Positions 33,554 through 41,655 of a stretch of 64,000 bases of DNA are shown here, in pieces. The stretch is from contig JAGGRA010000023.1 of assembly GCA_018613035.1 (NCBI GenBank), forward strand, positions 1 to 64,000, in the 5' to 3' direction. This stretch comes from Pseudomonas sp. ISL-84 (GTDB lineage Bacteria; Bacillota; Bacilli; Bacillales; Cytobacillaceae). The notes under the pieces were generated by a model. The model did no database searches. It was not told the DNA's origin and saw nothing but the letters and a program-made list of their open reading frames with translations. The first letter of the stretch is position 1; every line of letters begins with the position of its first letter. A program made the translations under genes and the position numbers.

Positions 33554-33838
33554 ATGGAGCTATTAGGTACACTAGGACCATTATTGCTAATGTTCGTCTT
33601 ATTCTATTTCCTGTTAATTCGTCCTCAGCAGAAACGCCAAAAGGCAGTTCAGCAAATGCAGAGCGATTTGAAAAAGGGAGATAAGGTTGTAACAATCGGT
33701 GGCCTTCATGGATTTGTGGATGCAATCGACGAAGACAAAGTAGTCATCAAGTGCGGTGACGGCAGCCGGCTTACATACGATCGCGCAGCAATTCGCGAAG
33801 TGACGCAATCAACTGGCGATGTTTTAGCTAAATCTTAA
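33554..33838 (+). CDS. yajC: Sec translocase accessory protein YajC
   Basis: 94 residues. One N-terminal membrane helix (LLGTLGPLLLMFVLFYFLLIRP), then PQQKRQKAVQQMQSDLKKGDKVVTIGGLHGFV, the signature of YajC. It associates with SecDF and YidC at the Sec translocon. ATG 33554 follows GGGGGG. The longer frame from 33479 runs through the leader hairpin and is rejected. Confidence 0.96.
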   Translation: MELLGTLGPLLLMFVLFYFLLIRPQQKRQKAVQQMQSDLKKGDKVVTIGGLHGFVDAIDEDKVVIKCGDGSRLTYDRAAIREVTQSTGDVLAKS

Positions 33839-33850
33839 TATATCAAAGAA

Positions 33851-33880
33851 AGAAGGTCCGCTGCGGACCTTCTTTTTTCT
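33851..33880. terminator. Bidirectional terminator after yajC
   Basis: AGAAGGTCCG pairs with CGGACCTTCT (33864-33873) around CTG, followed by TTTTT. It also serves the convergent gene ending at 33879. Confidence 0.9.
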
Positions 33881-34265
33881 AAGCGGTTCTTTTGGAATTG
33901 AGATTTACACCCAGAATTCCACCCATCATGGCAGTGAGCATGAAACAGGTATGGTAAATCATTTGTTCCATTGAAAACAAACTATCATGACCTAAATATT
34001 GGAAAAGGAAAATAATCACCGAATAGATAAGACCGGTCAGGCCTCCAAGCAGCCAGCCTTTTTGCTTTCCTTTTCCACCGGAAATGAACCCGCCTGCAAA
34101 AAGAGAAACAAATGAAACAGCTGTAATAATATACTGTAAGGATGACTCTTGAAGTGATGTAAAACGAAGCAACAGCGAAAAAATAAGACTGCCGGCAATG
34201 GCTATTGCAAAAATGGCAATGATACCATAGAGAACGGCACTTCCAAAGTTCTTTGACTCTTCTAT
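33879..34265 (-). CDS. TIGR04086-family membrane protein, ATA start
   Basis: 128 residues with four membrane helices, including FGSAVLYGIIAIFAIAIAGS, YIITAVSFVSLFAGGFISGG and GWLLGGLTGLIYSVIIFLF. GKGKQKGWLLGG and the glycine-rich pattern fit the YrzE/TIGR04086 family, whose function is unknown. Conventional start codons give only the 98-residue piece from TTG 34172, which loses the first helix. The open frame continues upstream as EESKNFGSAVLYG. The codon at the expected start is ATA (34265-34263), six bases after GAGAGG. The neighbourhood yajC-TIGR04086-DUF421-spoVB is as in other bacilli. Confidence 0.75.
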   Translation of the reverse strand: MEESKNFGSAVLYGIIAIFAIAIAGSLIFSLLLRFTSLQESSLQYIITAVSFVSLFAGGFISGGKGKQKGWLLGGLTGLIYSVIIFLFQYLGHDSLFSMEQMIYHTCFMLTAMMGGILGVNLNSKRTA

Positions 34266-34285
34266 ATTGACCCTCTCCCTTCTGA

Positions 34286-34340
34286 AGAATAAATCGGAAT
34301 AGCCTCAAAGCCCCTTGGCTGTCCAGCTTTTTCCCTAGTA
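34286..34340 (-). repeat. Fragment resembling the second dispersed repeat family
   Basis: On the minus strand, AAGCTGGACAGCCAAGGGGC resembles the start of the repeat at 50018 (TGTCTAGCTGCAGCGCCAAGGGGC). The short open frame across it is not a gene. Confidence 0.4.
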
Positions 34341-34477
34341 CAAGCATATTCACGCAATAAAAAATTAGAATCTAAAAATGAAGATGTTTAAGGAATGGAA
34401 ATGATTAAGAAAAATTCATAAATCCTCCGCCGATGCGCAAGAATAATAAAGAATGCATTTAAAGGGGAGCTGTGGAA

Positions 34478-35128
34478 GTGGAAGAATATTTAATGATTGT
34501 TGTAAGGACACTATTTCTATATGCACTAATTCTCCTTATATTTAGGTTGATGGGCAAAAGAGAGATTGGAGAACTTAGCATTTTGGATTTAGTTGTTTAT
34601 ATAATGATAGCGGAGCTCGCAGTAGTGGCAATTGAAAATCCTGATTCGCAAATCCTAAAAAATGTCTTGCCAATGCTCCTCTTAATGATTGTGCAAATTG
34701 TACTGGCAATTTTTTCTCTTAAAAGCAAGACTTTTCGCGATGTGGTGGATGGTAAGCCAACAATCATTATTAACAAGGGAAAAATAGACGAAAATGCGAT
34801 GAGAAAGCAAAGGTATAATTTTGATGATTTACTGCTTCAGCTAAGAGAAAAAGATATTGCCAAAATCTCTGATGTTGAATTTGCTATTCTAGAGTCTTCA
34901 GGCAATCTGTCTGTGTTTGAAAGAGAAGGCAACAAGGACGGCGGAATGACAATCCCGTTAATTATCGATGGAACGATTCAAAAAACGAATCTCGAAAAAA
35001 TTAATAAAAGTGATTTTTGGCTGAGGCAAGAGCTGAGAAAGCAGGGATATAAAGAGATATCCAAAATTTCATTCTGCAGCTATGAAAATGGCCAGTTTTA
35101 TGTAGATTTGATTGATGAACGGAAATAA
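34478..35128 (+). CDS. DUF421 (YetF-family) membrane protein
   Basis: 216 residues. Three N-terminal membrane helices (TLFLYALILLIFRLMG, LDLVVYIMIAELAVVAI, MLLLMIVQIVLAIFSL) surround the GKREIGELSILDLVV motif. A cytoplasmic domain has DVVDGKPTIIINKGKID and RYNFDDLLLQLREKDIAKISDVEFAILESSGNLSV, typical of YetF/YrbG proteins. These proteins are often spore-associated, and their biochemical role is not established. GTG 34478 is 8 bases after GGGGAG. The GTG at 34472 is too close. Confidence 0.92.
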   Translation: MEEYLMIVVRTLFLYALILLIFRLMGKREIGELSILDLVVYIMIAELAVVAIENPDSQILKNVLPMLLLMIVQIVLAIFSLKSKTFRDVVDGKPTIIINKGKIDENAMRKQRYNFDDLLLQLREKDIAKISDVEFAILESSGNLSVFEREGNKDGGMTIPLIIDGTIQKTNLEKINKSDFWLRQELRKQGYKEISKISFCSYENGQFYVDLIDERK

Positions 35129-35147
35129 TACAATAGGCACAATTAAA

Positions 35148-35194
35148 AGGGCCTGCTCAAAAGGATTGTCAATGATCACTTTTGAGCAGGCCCT
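35148..35194 (-). terminator. Terminator of spoVB
   Basis: A 16-bp perfect stem (35148-35163 with 35179-35194) has a 15-base loop. Only the minus-strand direction has a T-run (TTTTAATTG), so it mainly ends spoVB transcription. Confidence 0.85.
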
Positions 35195-35204
35195 GGTGTT
35201 TGCA

Positions 35205-36770
35205 TTATCTGAATGCGTATTTTGATAGTATTTTTCCAACAAAGGGAATCCGAATCAATTCATTCTTTTTAATTAAACCAAAAATTAATAAAAGCACGAA
35301 GTAACTTCCCGCGATAGCAGCTGAAATAAGAATAACTCTAATGGCTGTATTCATGGTTTGAGGAAGCATGTCACTTAGCAGCCAGTAACCAAAGCTGCCT
35401 GACAAGCCCATGGCTATAAATGTCTTTAAATAGTCTCTAACATAAAATGTAAAGGATATCGCTTTAAGGACAGTTGCAAAATGAAGCATCGTAACAAGAA
35501 CTGTTCCAACCAGGATTCCCATTGCTACTCCATTTATTCCGAAAGCAGGCTGGCTGGCAAGCAGAAAAATGACAGCAGTTTTCACGATAGCGCCAATTAA
35601 ACTGTTAATCATAGCTGCTCTCGCCAGGTTAAGTGCCTGCAAGGTTGCCTGAAGTGGTCCTTGATAGTAATAAAAAAGAAAAAATGGAGCCATCAATTTA
35701 ATAAAATGTGATCCGCTTGGGGAACCGTACATAACCTCCATCAATTGAGCAGAAAGGACATACAGAACCACCACAGCTAATCCTCCTGTAACAAAAGCAA
35801 AACGAAGTGCCTGCTGAAGCCGGTACTCAATGAGATGCATGTCTTTTTTGGAGTTAGCTTCACTTATTGCAGGTACAAGTGAGGTTGACAGAGAGTAAGT
35901 AATAAAGGACGGAAGCATGAGAAGCGGCATAGCGAACCCTGTTAGGGCACCATATTGCTTAGTGGCGGCAACTGTCGCCACACCAGCAATGGCTAAGCTA
36001 TAGGAAACAACAATCGGCTCAAAAAACCATGCGACAGACCCGATCATTCTGCTTCCAGTAGTCGGAAGGGCAACCGTCATCAATTCATTAAATGTACCTT
36101 TTCCAGACTGAACATATTTAAAAAATTGTTTTCTCACTCTAAATTTCTTTTTAAGCTTAAAAGTGGTCAGCAAATAGATTAGAGAGGCAAGCTCCCCTAT
36201 CACAGCCGCTAACATAGCTCCCGCGGCTGCATACTCAATCCCATAAGGCAGAAATGCCTTTGTCATCATGGCAATCAGGCTGATTCTGACGATTTGTTCA
36301 ATAACCTGGGAATATGCAGCGGGCTTCATATTCTGCCTGCCCTGGAAATACCCCCTTATAACAGAGGAAATCGCAATAATTGGCACAATTGGCGCGATGG
36401 CCATCAAGGGCAAATGTGTGCGGTTATCGGTAAATAGTGTTTCTGACAAAAGTGGAGCGAGCAGAATTAAAGCAGGAGTGAAAATAATCGAAAGTGAGAT
36501 AGTAGTTGCTAATGACACAACTAATATTTTTTTAATTTTAGCTGTGTCTCCCCTTGCTTCCGCTTCGGCAACATTTTTGGATATCGCTACCGGCAGCCCG
36601 AGCTGAGTAATGGTGACAACGAGGATCATGGTTGGAAAAGCCATCATATAAAGGCCGACGCCTTCTTCTCCTATAGAACGGGCAATGACAATCCGGTTTA
36701 TAAATCCCAAGACCCTGGTCACCAGGCCTGCAGCCAGCAGGATCATGGTACCTTTCAGAAATTTGGACAT
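35205..36770 (-). CDS. spoVB: Stage V sporulation protein B, MATE/MOP-type flippase
   Basis: 521-residue polytopic protein of the polysaccharide flippase branch of the MOP superfamily, needed for spore cortex formation and thought to flip a lipid-linked precursor. Fourteen membrane helices are expected. Family stretches: GTMILLAAGLVTRVLGFINRIVIARSIGEEGVGLY, GLPVAISKNVAEA, SVIRGYFQGRQNMKPAAYSQVIEQIVRI and PSFITYSLSTSLVPAISEA. Length agrees with B. subtilis SpoVB (518). GGGAGTTGA precedes the ATG. Confidence 0.96.
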   Translation of the reverse strand: MSKFLKGTMILLAAGLVTRVLGFINRIVIARSIGEEGVGLYMMAFPTMILVVTITQLGLPVAISKNVAEAEARGDTAKIKKILVVSLATTISLSIIFTPALILLAPLLSETLFTDNRTHLPLMAIAPIVPIIAISSVIRGYFQGRQNMKPAAYSQVIEQIVRISLIAMMTKAFLPYGIEYAAAGAMLAAVIGELASLIYLLTTFKLKKKFRVRKQFFKYVQSGKGTFNELMTVALPTTGSRMIGSVAWFFEPIVVSYSLAIAGVATVAATKQYGALTGFAMPLLMLPSFITYSLSTSLVPAISEANSKKDMHLIEYRLQQALRFAFVTGGLAVVVLYVLSAQLMEVMYGSPSGSHFIKLMAPFFLFYYYQGPLQATLQALNLARAAMINSLIGAIVKTAVIFLLASQPAFGINGVAMGILVGTVLVTMLHFATVLKAISFTFYVRDYLKTFIAMGLSGSFGYWLLSDMLPQTMNTAIRVILISAAIAGSYFVLLLIFGLIKKNELIRIPFVGKILSKYAFR

Positions 36771-36904
36771 TCAACTCCCTGCCTTCTCAAAATGGGTGAT
36801 ATCATATACAATTAACTATATGCAAGACAGTGGACAAAGCATGACAAGCTAGGATAATTTCCATGAAGTTCAAGCGATAGAAATTGGCGGGGAGGCGGCT
36901 GAAA

Positions 36905-37201
36905 ATGAAGATCGGCCATGAATATGATTATTTTCGCACGGAAGTAAGACCAGCGTTGGAGAGTAAATTAGATGAATTTCGACTGCTTGGCTATGAAAAA
37001 GTTACAGAACAGGAGCTATGGGGATTTCTTACCAAGAAAAAGTGGAAAAAGCCAAAAGAAAATGTCAGGCTATTTGAAATTGTTGAAGAAATAATGACTG
37101 TAAAAGTCAGTGAATACATTCATTATGCTACAATTGAAGCTTATAAAGGGACTGGCTTTGCTTTTGATAGTGAAGAAGACAGAAGGGAACTTTTAAAGTG
37201 A
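36905..37201 (+). CDS. comN: Post-transcriptional regulator ComN
   Basis: 98-residue protein (MKIGHEYDYFRTEVRPALESKLDEF, YEKVTEQELWGFLTKKKWKKP). In B. subtilis ComN stimulates comE expression after transcription and sits in the same place between spoVB and secDF. ATG 36905 follows GGGGAGG by 9 bases and yields the family length. The TTG at 36884 lies before the ribosome site. Confidence 0.92.
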   Translation: MKIGHEYDYFRTEVRPALESKLDEFRLLGYEKVTEQELWGFLTKKKWKKPKENVRLFEIVEEIMTVKVSEYIHYATIEAYKGTGFAFDSEEDRRELLK

Positions 37202-37248
37202 TTTTAGTTGTTCCATATTTTTCAAGTTTTAACATGTTCTAAGACAAA

Positions 37249-37277
37249 TTGACAGGTTTTGCAATCTGTTTCATAAT
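37249..37277 (+). promoter_or_regulatory. Promoter of secDF
   Basis: TTGACA (37249-37254), 17 bases and CATAAT (37272-37277), a strong sigma-A match. Confidence 0.75.
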
Positions 37278-37284
37278 TAAACGT

Positions 37285-37510
37285 GGAGTTTAATGGCCTG
37301 TACAGTCAATGTACCTATAAACATACATATGCAAGTGAGAACAATTATGACGAAAGAATTCCCTGGCTGGAAAGAAGCGAGTCTTTTTAAATGCCTGGGT
37401 TGCATTAAGTTTGTAATGCGTTTGTCTGTGTAAGCCCGTTCGTACAAAAACATCATGGCAAATCTGCTTTGATAACAGTTTCACTTTATATGCCTGTAGC
37501 GGGCGAGTAG
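37285..37510 (+). promoter_or_regulatory. Long untranslated leader of secDF
   Basis: The promoter is about 250 bases from the ATG. The leader has a GCATTA/TAATGC hairpin (37402-37419) and a long-range GCCCG/CGGGC pairing (about 37435-37504) that ends just before the ribosome site. I recognise no known riboswitch class. Confidence 0.4.
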
Positions 37511-37530
37511 CTAAGGAGGATTTATACATA

Positions 37531-39798
37531 ATGGTAAAGCGCAGCCGTATCGTTGCTTTCTTTCTTATTGTATTATTGATAGGGAGCTTGGCAGGGGCAA
37601 CGACAAACAACATCTTAAAAAATATTAAGCTTGGCCTGGATTTACAGGGCGGGTTTGAGGTGCTCTATGAAGTAAAGCCTGCGGAAGACGGCCAGAAGAT
37701 TGATAAAGAAGTTTTAGCGAGTACCGCTGAAGCACTCGATAGACGTATCAATGTTCTCGGAGTAAGTGAACCGAATATTCAAATTGAAGGTGATAGCCGG
37801 ATCCGTGTCCAGCTTGCAGGTGTAACGGATCAAAATAAGGCCCGCGAAATTCTTTCAACGGAAGCCAATCTTTCATTCAGGGATGTTAACGACCAAAAGA
37901 TGATGGACGGATCCGACCTTGCAGAAGGCGGAGCAAAACAAACTTTTGACGAGAATGGCAAACCTAGTGTTTCCTTGAAACTGAAAAGTGCAAGCAAGTT
38001 TAAAGAAGTAACCGAAAAAATTGTCAATATGGGACCGCCAAATAACTTGCTTGTCATTTGGCTTGACTTTGAGGAGGATGAAGATTCATTCCAGGCTGAA
38101 GCTGGAAAGGAAGATCCGAAATATTTATCTGCTCCGCAAGTAAGCCAAATATTTAACCAGGATACAGTCTCCATTGTCGGGAACTTCACGATTGATGAAG
38201 CGCAAACGCTGTCTGACTTATTGAATGCTGGATCTCTGCCTGTACAGCTTGATGAGGTTTATTCCACTTCAGTCGGTGCAAAATTTGGGGAACAGGCAAT
38301 GGATAAGACGATTCTTGCAGGCATTATTGGAATTTCGATTATTTTCCTTTATATGATTGCTGTATATCGTTTTCCAGGGCTTATTGCAACGATCACTCTA
38401 TCATTTTACATCTATCTAATCCTGCTTGTTTTTGACTGGATGAATGGAGTATTAACACTTCCCGGCATAGCCGCCCTTATTTTAGGTGTCGGTATGGCAG
38501 TCGATGCGAATATCATCACATACGAGAGAATCAAAGAAGAAATAAAAGTGGGAAGGACGATCAAATCAGCTTTTCAGGCTGGCGGAAAGAACTCCCTTTC
38601 TACAATCTTTGATGCCAATATTACTACCATACTTGCCGCTACCGTATTATTCCTTTATGGGACAAGCTCTGTAAAGGGATTTGCAACCATGCTCATCATT
38701 AGTATTCTGGCAAGCTTTATCACCGCTGTATATGGATCTAGGTTATTGCTTGGATTATGGGTAAACAGCAAATTCTTAAATAATAAGCCAGGATGGTTTG
38801 GCGTCAAGAAAGACGAAATGAAGGATATTGCTGAGAACTTTGACACACTTGATTTGCCTACGAAGTATGATAAGTTCGACTTTGTTGCACACCGAAAAAA
38901 ATTCTTTATCATTTCTGGAGCTTTGATTGCTGCTGGAATAATCATTCTTGCTGTTCTTCGTTTGAATCTTGGAATTGACTTTTCAAGTGGAACACGTATA
39001 GAATTGCTTTCAAATGATTCTTTGACTAAAGAAGAAGTGCAAACACAATTGTCTCAAGTTGGTCTTGAAACAGATGATATTGTTATTTCCGGGAATGACA
39101 ATGAAATTGGGGTAGCCAGAATAAAAGAGGTTCTTACAAAAGATGAGATTGCTTCCTTGAAGTCACACTTCAAGGAAGAGTTCGATGCCGAACCGAATGT
39201 CAGCACAGTTTCTCCGACTGTTGGAAAAGAACTTGCCAAAAATGCGCTAATTGCGTTAGCAATAGCCTCAGTTGGCATTATTATCTACGTTACCATCCGC
39301 TTTGAAATTTACATGGCCATAGCGGCGGTTATTGCTTTACTCCATGATGCATTCTTTATCATCGCTGTATTCAGTTTTACAAGGATGGAAGTGGATTTAA
39401 CATTTATTGCTGCAGTATTGACTGTTGTCGGTTATTCGATCAATGATACAATCGTTACCTTTGACCGGATGCGGGAAAATATGCAGAAAAAGAAAAAGCT
39501 CAAGACATTTGAGGATATTGCGGATGTTGTAAACCGAAGCCTGCGTCAAACGCTTGGCCGTTCCATTAATACCGTATTGACAGTTGTAATTGCTGTTGTA
39601 GCATTGCTTATTTTTGGAAGTGAGTCTATCCGAAACTTCTCCTTTGCACTGCTTATCGGTTTAATTGCCGGTACGTATTCATCCATTTTCCTTGCAGCAC
39701 AATTATGGGCTGCTTGGAAAGGGAAAGAATTAAAGAAAAAAGGCGTTATCAAAACAGTTAAAGAAAAACGGAAAGTCAGTGACGAACCGCAGGTTTAA
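37531..39798 (+). CDS. secDF: Fused protein translocase subunit SecDF
   Basis: 755-residue fusion of SecD and SecF, which uses the proton gradient to help pull secreted proteins through SecYEG. SecD half: GLDLQGGFEVLYEV, the extracellular domain to about 250, then TM helices with LGVGMAVDANIITYERIKEEI. SecF half from about 450: RLNLGIDFSSGTRIEL, VGYSINDTIVTFDRMRENM and RQTLGRSINTVLTVV. The conserved membrane aspartates are in GMAVDANI and YSINDTIV. The fused form is typical of bacilli. AAGGAGG precedes ATG 37531. Confidence 0.97.
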   Translation: MVKRSRIVAFFLIVLLIGSLAGATTNNILKNIKLGLDLQGGFEVLYEVKPAEDGQKIDKEVLASTAEALDRRINVLGVSEPNIQIEGDSRIRVQLAGVTDQNKAREILSTEANLSFRDVNDQKMMDGSDLAEGGAKQTFDENGKPSVSLKLKSASKFKEVTEKIVNMGPPNNLLVIWLDFEEDEDSFQAEAGKEDPKYLSAPQVSQIFNQDTVSIVGNFTIDEAQTLSDLLNAGSLPVQLDEVYSTSVGAKFGEQAMDKTILAGIIGISIIFLYMIAVYRFPGLIATITLSFYIYLILLVFDWMNGVLTLPGIAALILGVGMAVDANIITYERIKEEIKVGRTIKSAFQAGGKNSLSTIFDANITTILAATVLFLYGTSSVKGFATMLIISILASFITAVYGSRLLLGLWVNSKFLNNKPGWFGVKKDEMKDIAENFDTLDLPTKYDKFDFVAHRKKFFIISGALIAAGIIILAVLRLNLGIDFSSGTRIELLSNDSLTKEEVQTQLSQVGLETDDIVISGNDNEIGVARIKEVLTKDEIASLKSHFKEEFDAEPNVSTVSPTVGKELAKNALIALAIASVGIIIYVTIRFEIYMAIAAVIALLHDAFFIIAVFSFTRMEVDLTFIAAVLTVVGYSINDTIVTFDRMRENMQKKKKLKTFEDIADVVNRSLRQTLGRSINTVLTVVIAVVALLIFGSESIRNFSFALLIGLIAGTYSSIFLAAQLWAAWKGKELKKKGVIKTVKEKRKVSDEPQV

Positions 39799-39811
39799 TG
39801 GCTTGCATTTG

Positions 39812-39845
39812 AAAAACCTCAGGCTAAATGCCTGGGGTTTTTGCT
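39812..39845 (+). terminator. Terminator of secDF
   Basis: AAAACCTCAGGC pairs with GCCTGGGGTTTT (one G-T pair) around TAAAT, followed by TTG. Confidence 0.85.
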
Positions 39846-39985
39846 TGTGATTTATATAAGTGAAATATAGAATTTGTAAGCCGACGAATAAAAGTATTTT
39901 GGGCTGCTAGTTAGTAAAAAAAGGTTAATGATTTCACGAAATAGGATAAACTAACAACAAGTCCAGGGAGGAAGGAAGTTTAGCG

Positions 39986-40882
39986 TTGGAAAAAAATGAT
40001 CGTTTTAAGAAAGCTGAATTTGCCGCAATGATTGGCATTGTCGGCAATATTGCTCTTGCTGCGCTCAAATGGGGCATTGGCGTTTATTCCGGGAGTAAGG
40101 CATTGGTTGCGGATGCCGTCCATTCTGCCTCCGATGTCGCAGGTTCTTTTGCTGTTTATTTGGGACTGAGGGCCGCAAAGCAGCCGCCTGACGAGGACCA
40201 TCCGTATGGTCATGGAAAGGCAGAAATGATCGCAGCTATTATTGTTGCCGTTTTATTGTTCCTGGTAGGGATAGAGATAGGCAGATCATCTTTTGAAGCA
40301 TTTTTCTCACCGATTGAACCCCCAAAGACAATTGCCATTGCTGCAGTGGTAATTTCTATAATTGTGAAGGAAGCGATGTTTCGGTATAAGTTCAAATTGG
40401 GAAAAAGGTTAAATAGTGATGCATTAATTGTTAATGCCTATGAGCATCGATCGGATGTCTACTCTTCTATCGCAGCCTTAATAGGAATTGGCAGTGCTGT
40501 TCTTGGTGGGAAAATGGGCATTGGCTGGCTGGAATATGCAGATCCTGTAGCTGGGATAATTGTTTCCCTCATGGTTATTAAAATGGCATGGCATCTTGGC
40601 AAAGAGTCCATTCACAGCACTCTTGATCACGTTCTTCATGAGGAAGATACACTTGAGATGCGCAAAACTGCAGAATCCGTAAACCATGTAAAAAGAATTG
40701 ATGAATTGCATGCAAGAGAACACGGCCACTATGTGATTGTTGATATCAAAGTGTCTGTTGAACCTAGTATGACTGTAGAGGCTGGCCACAGGGTTGGCAA
40801 AGAGGTTAAACGCAAATTGCTTGAACTGGAAAATGTGCAAAATGTCTTTGTTCATATTAACCCGTATAGTGAAGAGGGATAA
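39986..40882 (+). CDS. Cation diffusion facilitator transporter
   Basis: 298-residue CDF-family metal/proton antiporter. Six membrane helices occupy about 10-210, followed by a cytoplasmic metal-binding domain to the end. The first intramembrane metal site is LVADAVHSASD (Asp43, His46, Asp50). HPYGHGKAEM is the conserved loop, and the second site is AYEHRSDVYSS in helix 5. Substrate could be Mn, Zn, Fe or Co and cannot be read from sequence. The TTG start follows GGGAGGAAGG. Confidence 0.93.
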   Translation: MEKNDRFKKAEFAAMIGIVGNIALAALKWGIGVYSGSKALVADAVHSASDVAGSFAVYLGLRAAKQPPDEDHPYGHGKAEMIAAIIVAVLLFLVGIEIGRSSFEAFFSPIEPPKTIAIAAVVISIIVKEAMFRYKFKLGKRLNSDALIVNAYEHRSDVYSSIAALIGIGSAVLGGKMGIGWLEYADPVAGIIVSLMVIKMAWHLGKESIHSTLDHVLHEEDTLEMRKTAESVNHVKRIDELHAREHGHYVIVDIKVSVEPSMTVEAGHRVGKEVKRKLLELENVQNVFVHINPYSEEG

Positions 40883-40911
40883 CCTAGAGATAAACGTAAG
40901 GGGAGAGGAAT

Positions 40912-41229
40912 ATGAAATTTCAATGGGCTTTATTATTCGGTTTTTTATTTGCTTTAATAGTGGCAGTTTTTGCAGTCATCAATGTCGATGATGTAACTGT
41001 AAATTATTTATTTGGGGAAAGCCAATGGCCATTAATTCTTGTCATCTTAAGTTCAGTTTTGATGGGCGGGCTCATTGTGGGATCAGTTGGCATTGTTCGC
41101 ATGTATTCCTTGCAAAGGAAAGTGAAATCGCTTAATAAGGAAAATGAAAAACTGAAAGCGGAACATGGCAATTCCGAAGATAGCCGCAAGGAAGAAGCGG
41201 AAAAAGAATTAGACCGGGATATTCATTAG
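40912..41229 (+). CDS. LapA-family (DUF1049) membrane protein
   Basis: 105 residues with two helices (WALLFGFLFALIVAVFAVINV and WPLILVILSSVLMGGLIVGSVGIV). Between them is VDDVTVNYLFGE, the DUF1049 pattern. A charged C-terminal coiled coil (LQRKVKSLNKENEKLKAE) follows. It corresponds to YrvD of B. subtilis. Role unknown in bacilli. GGGGAGAGGA precedes ATG 40912. Confidence 0.9.
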   Translation: MKFQWALLFGFLFALIVAVFAVINVDDVTVNYLFGESQWPLILVILSSVLMGGLIVGSVGIVRMYSLQRKVKSLNKENEKLKAEHGNSEDSRKEEAEKELDRDIH

Positions 41230-41232
41230 GAG

Positions 41233-41268
41233 AAAGGCTTGGGCTGCTATTCGCCCAAGCCTTTTAGT
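41233..41268 (+). terminator. Terminator after the LapA-like gene
   Basis: AAAGGCTTGGGC and GCCCAAGCCTTTT pair around TGCTATTC. Confidence 0.9.
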
Positions 41269-41369
41269 TTCTGCTGGCAGATTAATTGGGAGCTGGATTG
41301 ATTTTTGGTGTTAATGCTCTTTCCTGAAAGCTAATACAAAGGTTCCGCCAATCAGAAAAAATATAAACG

Positions 41370-41566
41370 GATACAGCGAACTGCAGGCTATTCGGGATCC
41401 TCCTCTGGTCTTGTGCCTGTGGGGGCTCTCATTGACTCGCTGCACTCATCTGGACATTTGATTAAGCATTCGTGGTAAGGAAGGAATTAAGTAAGCATTT
41501 TTGAGGAGCTCGGGCTTATGTCCATTAAATAGGTTGCTATTATCAACAATGAGCTTTAACAGTACC
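41370..41566 (+). repeat. Dispersed repeat, copy J
   Basis: The right end is TTTAACAGTACC (41555-41566), preceded by ATCAACAATGAG as in copies C and G. Inner blocks AGCGAACTGCAGGC, GGGATCCTCCTC, GCCTGTGGGGGCTCTC and GGACATTTGATTAAGCATTC match the family. The left end is not clear. It fills most of the gap before recJ. Confidence 0.7.
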
Positions 41567-41604
41567 TTTTCCAAAAATGTATGGGATATCCCAGTTTTCT
41601 ATTA

Positions 41605-41633
41605 TTGAAACACCAGTCCCCCTCTTGTATAAT
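41605..41633 (+). promoter_or_regulatory. Promoter of recJ
   Basis: TTGAAA (41605-41610), 17 bases and TATAAT (41628-41633). The leader before the recJ ATG is only about 15 bases. Confidence 0.8.
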
Positions 41634-41655
41634 TAATAAGCTGAGGGGTGAACGT

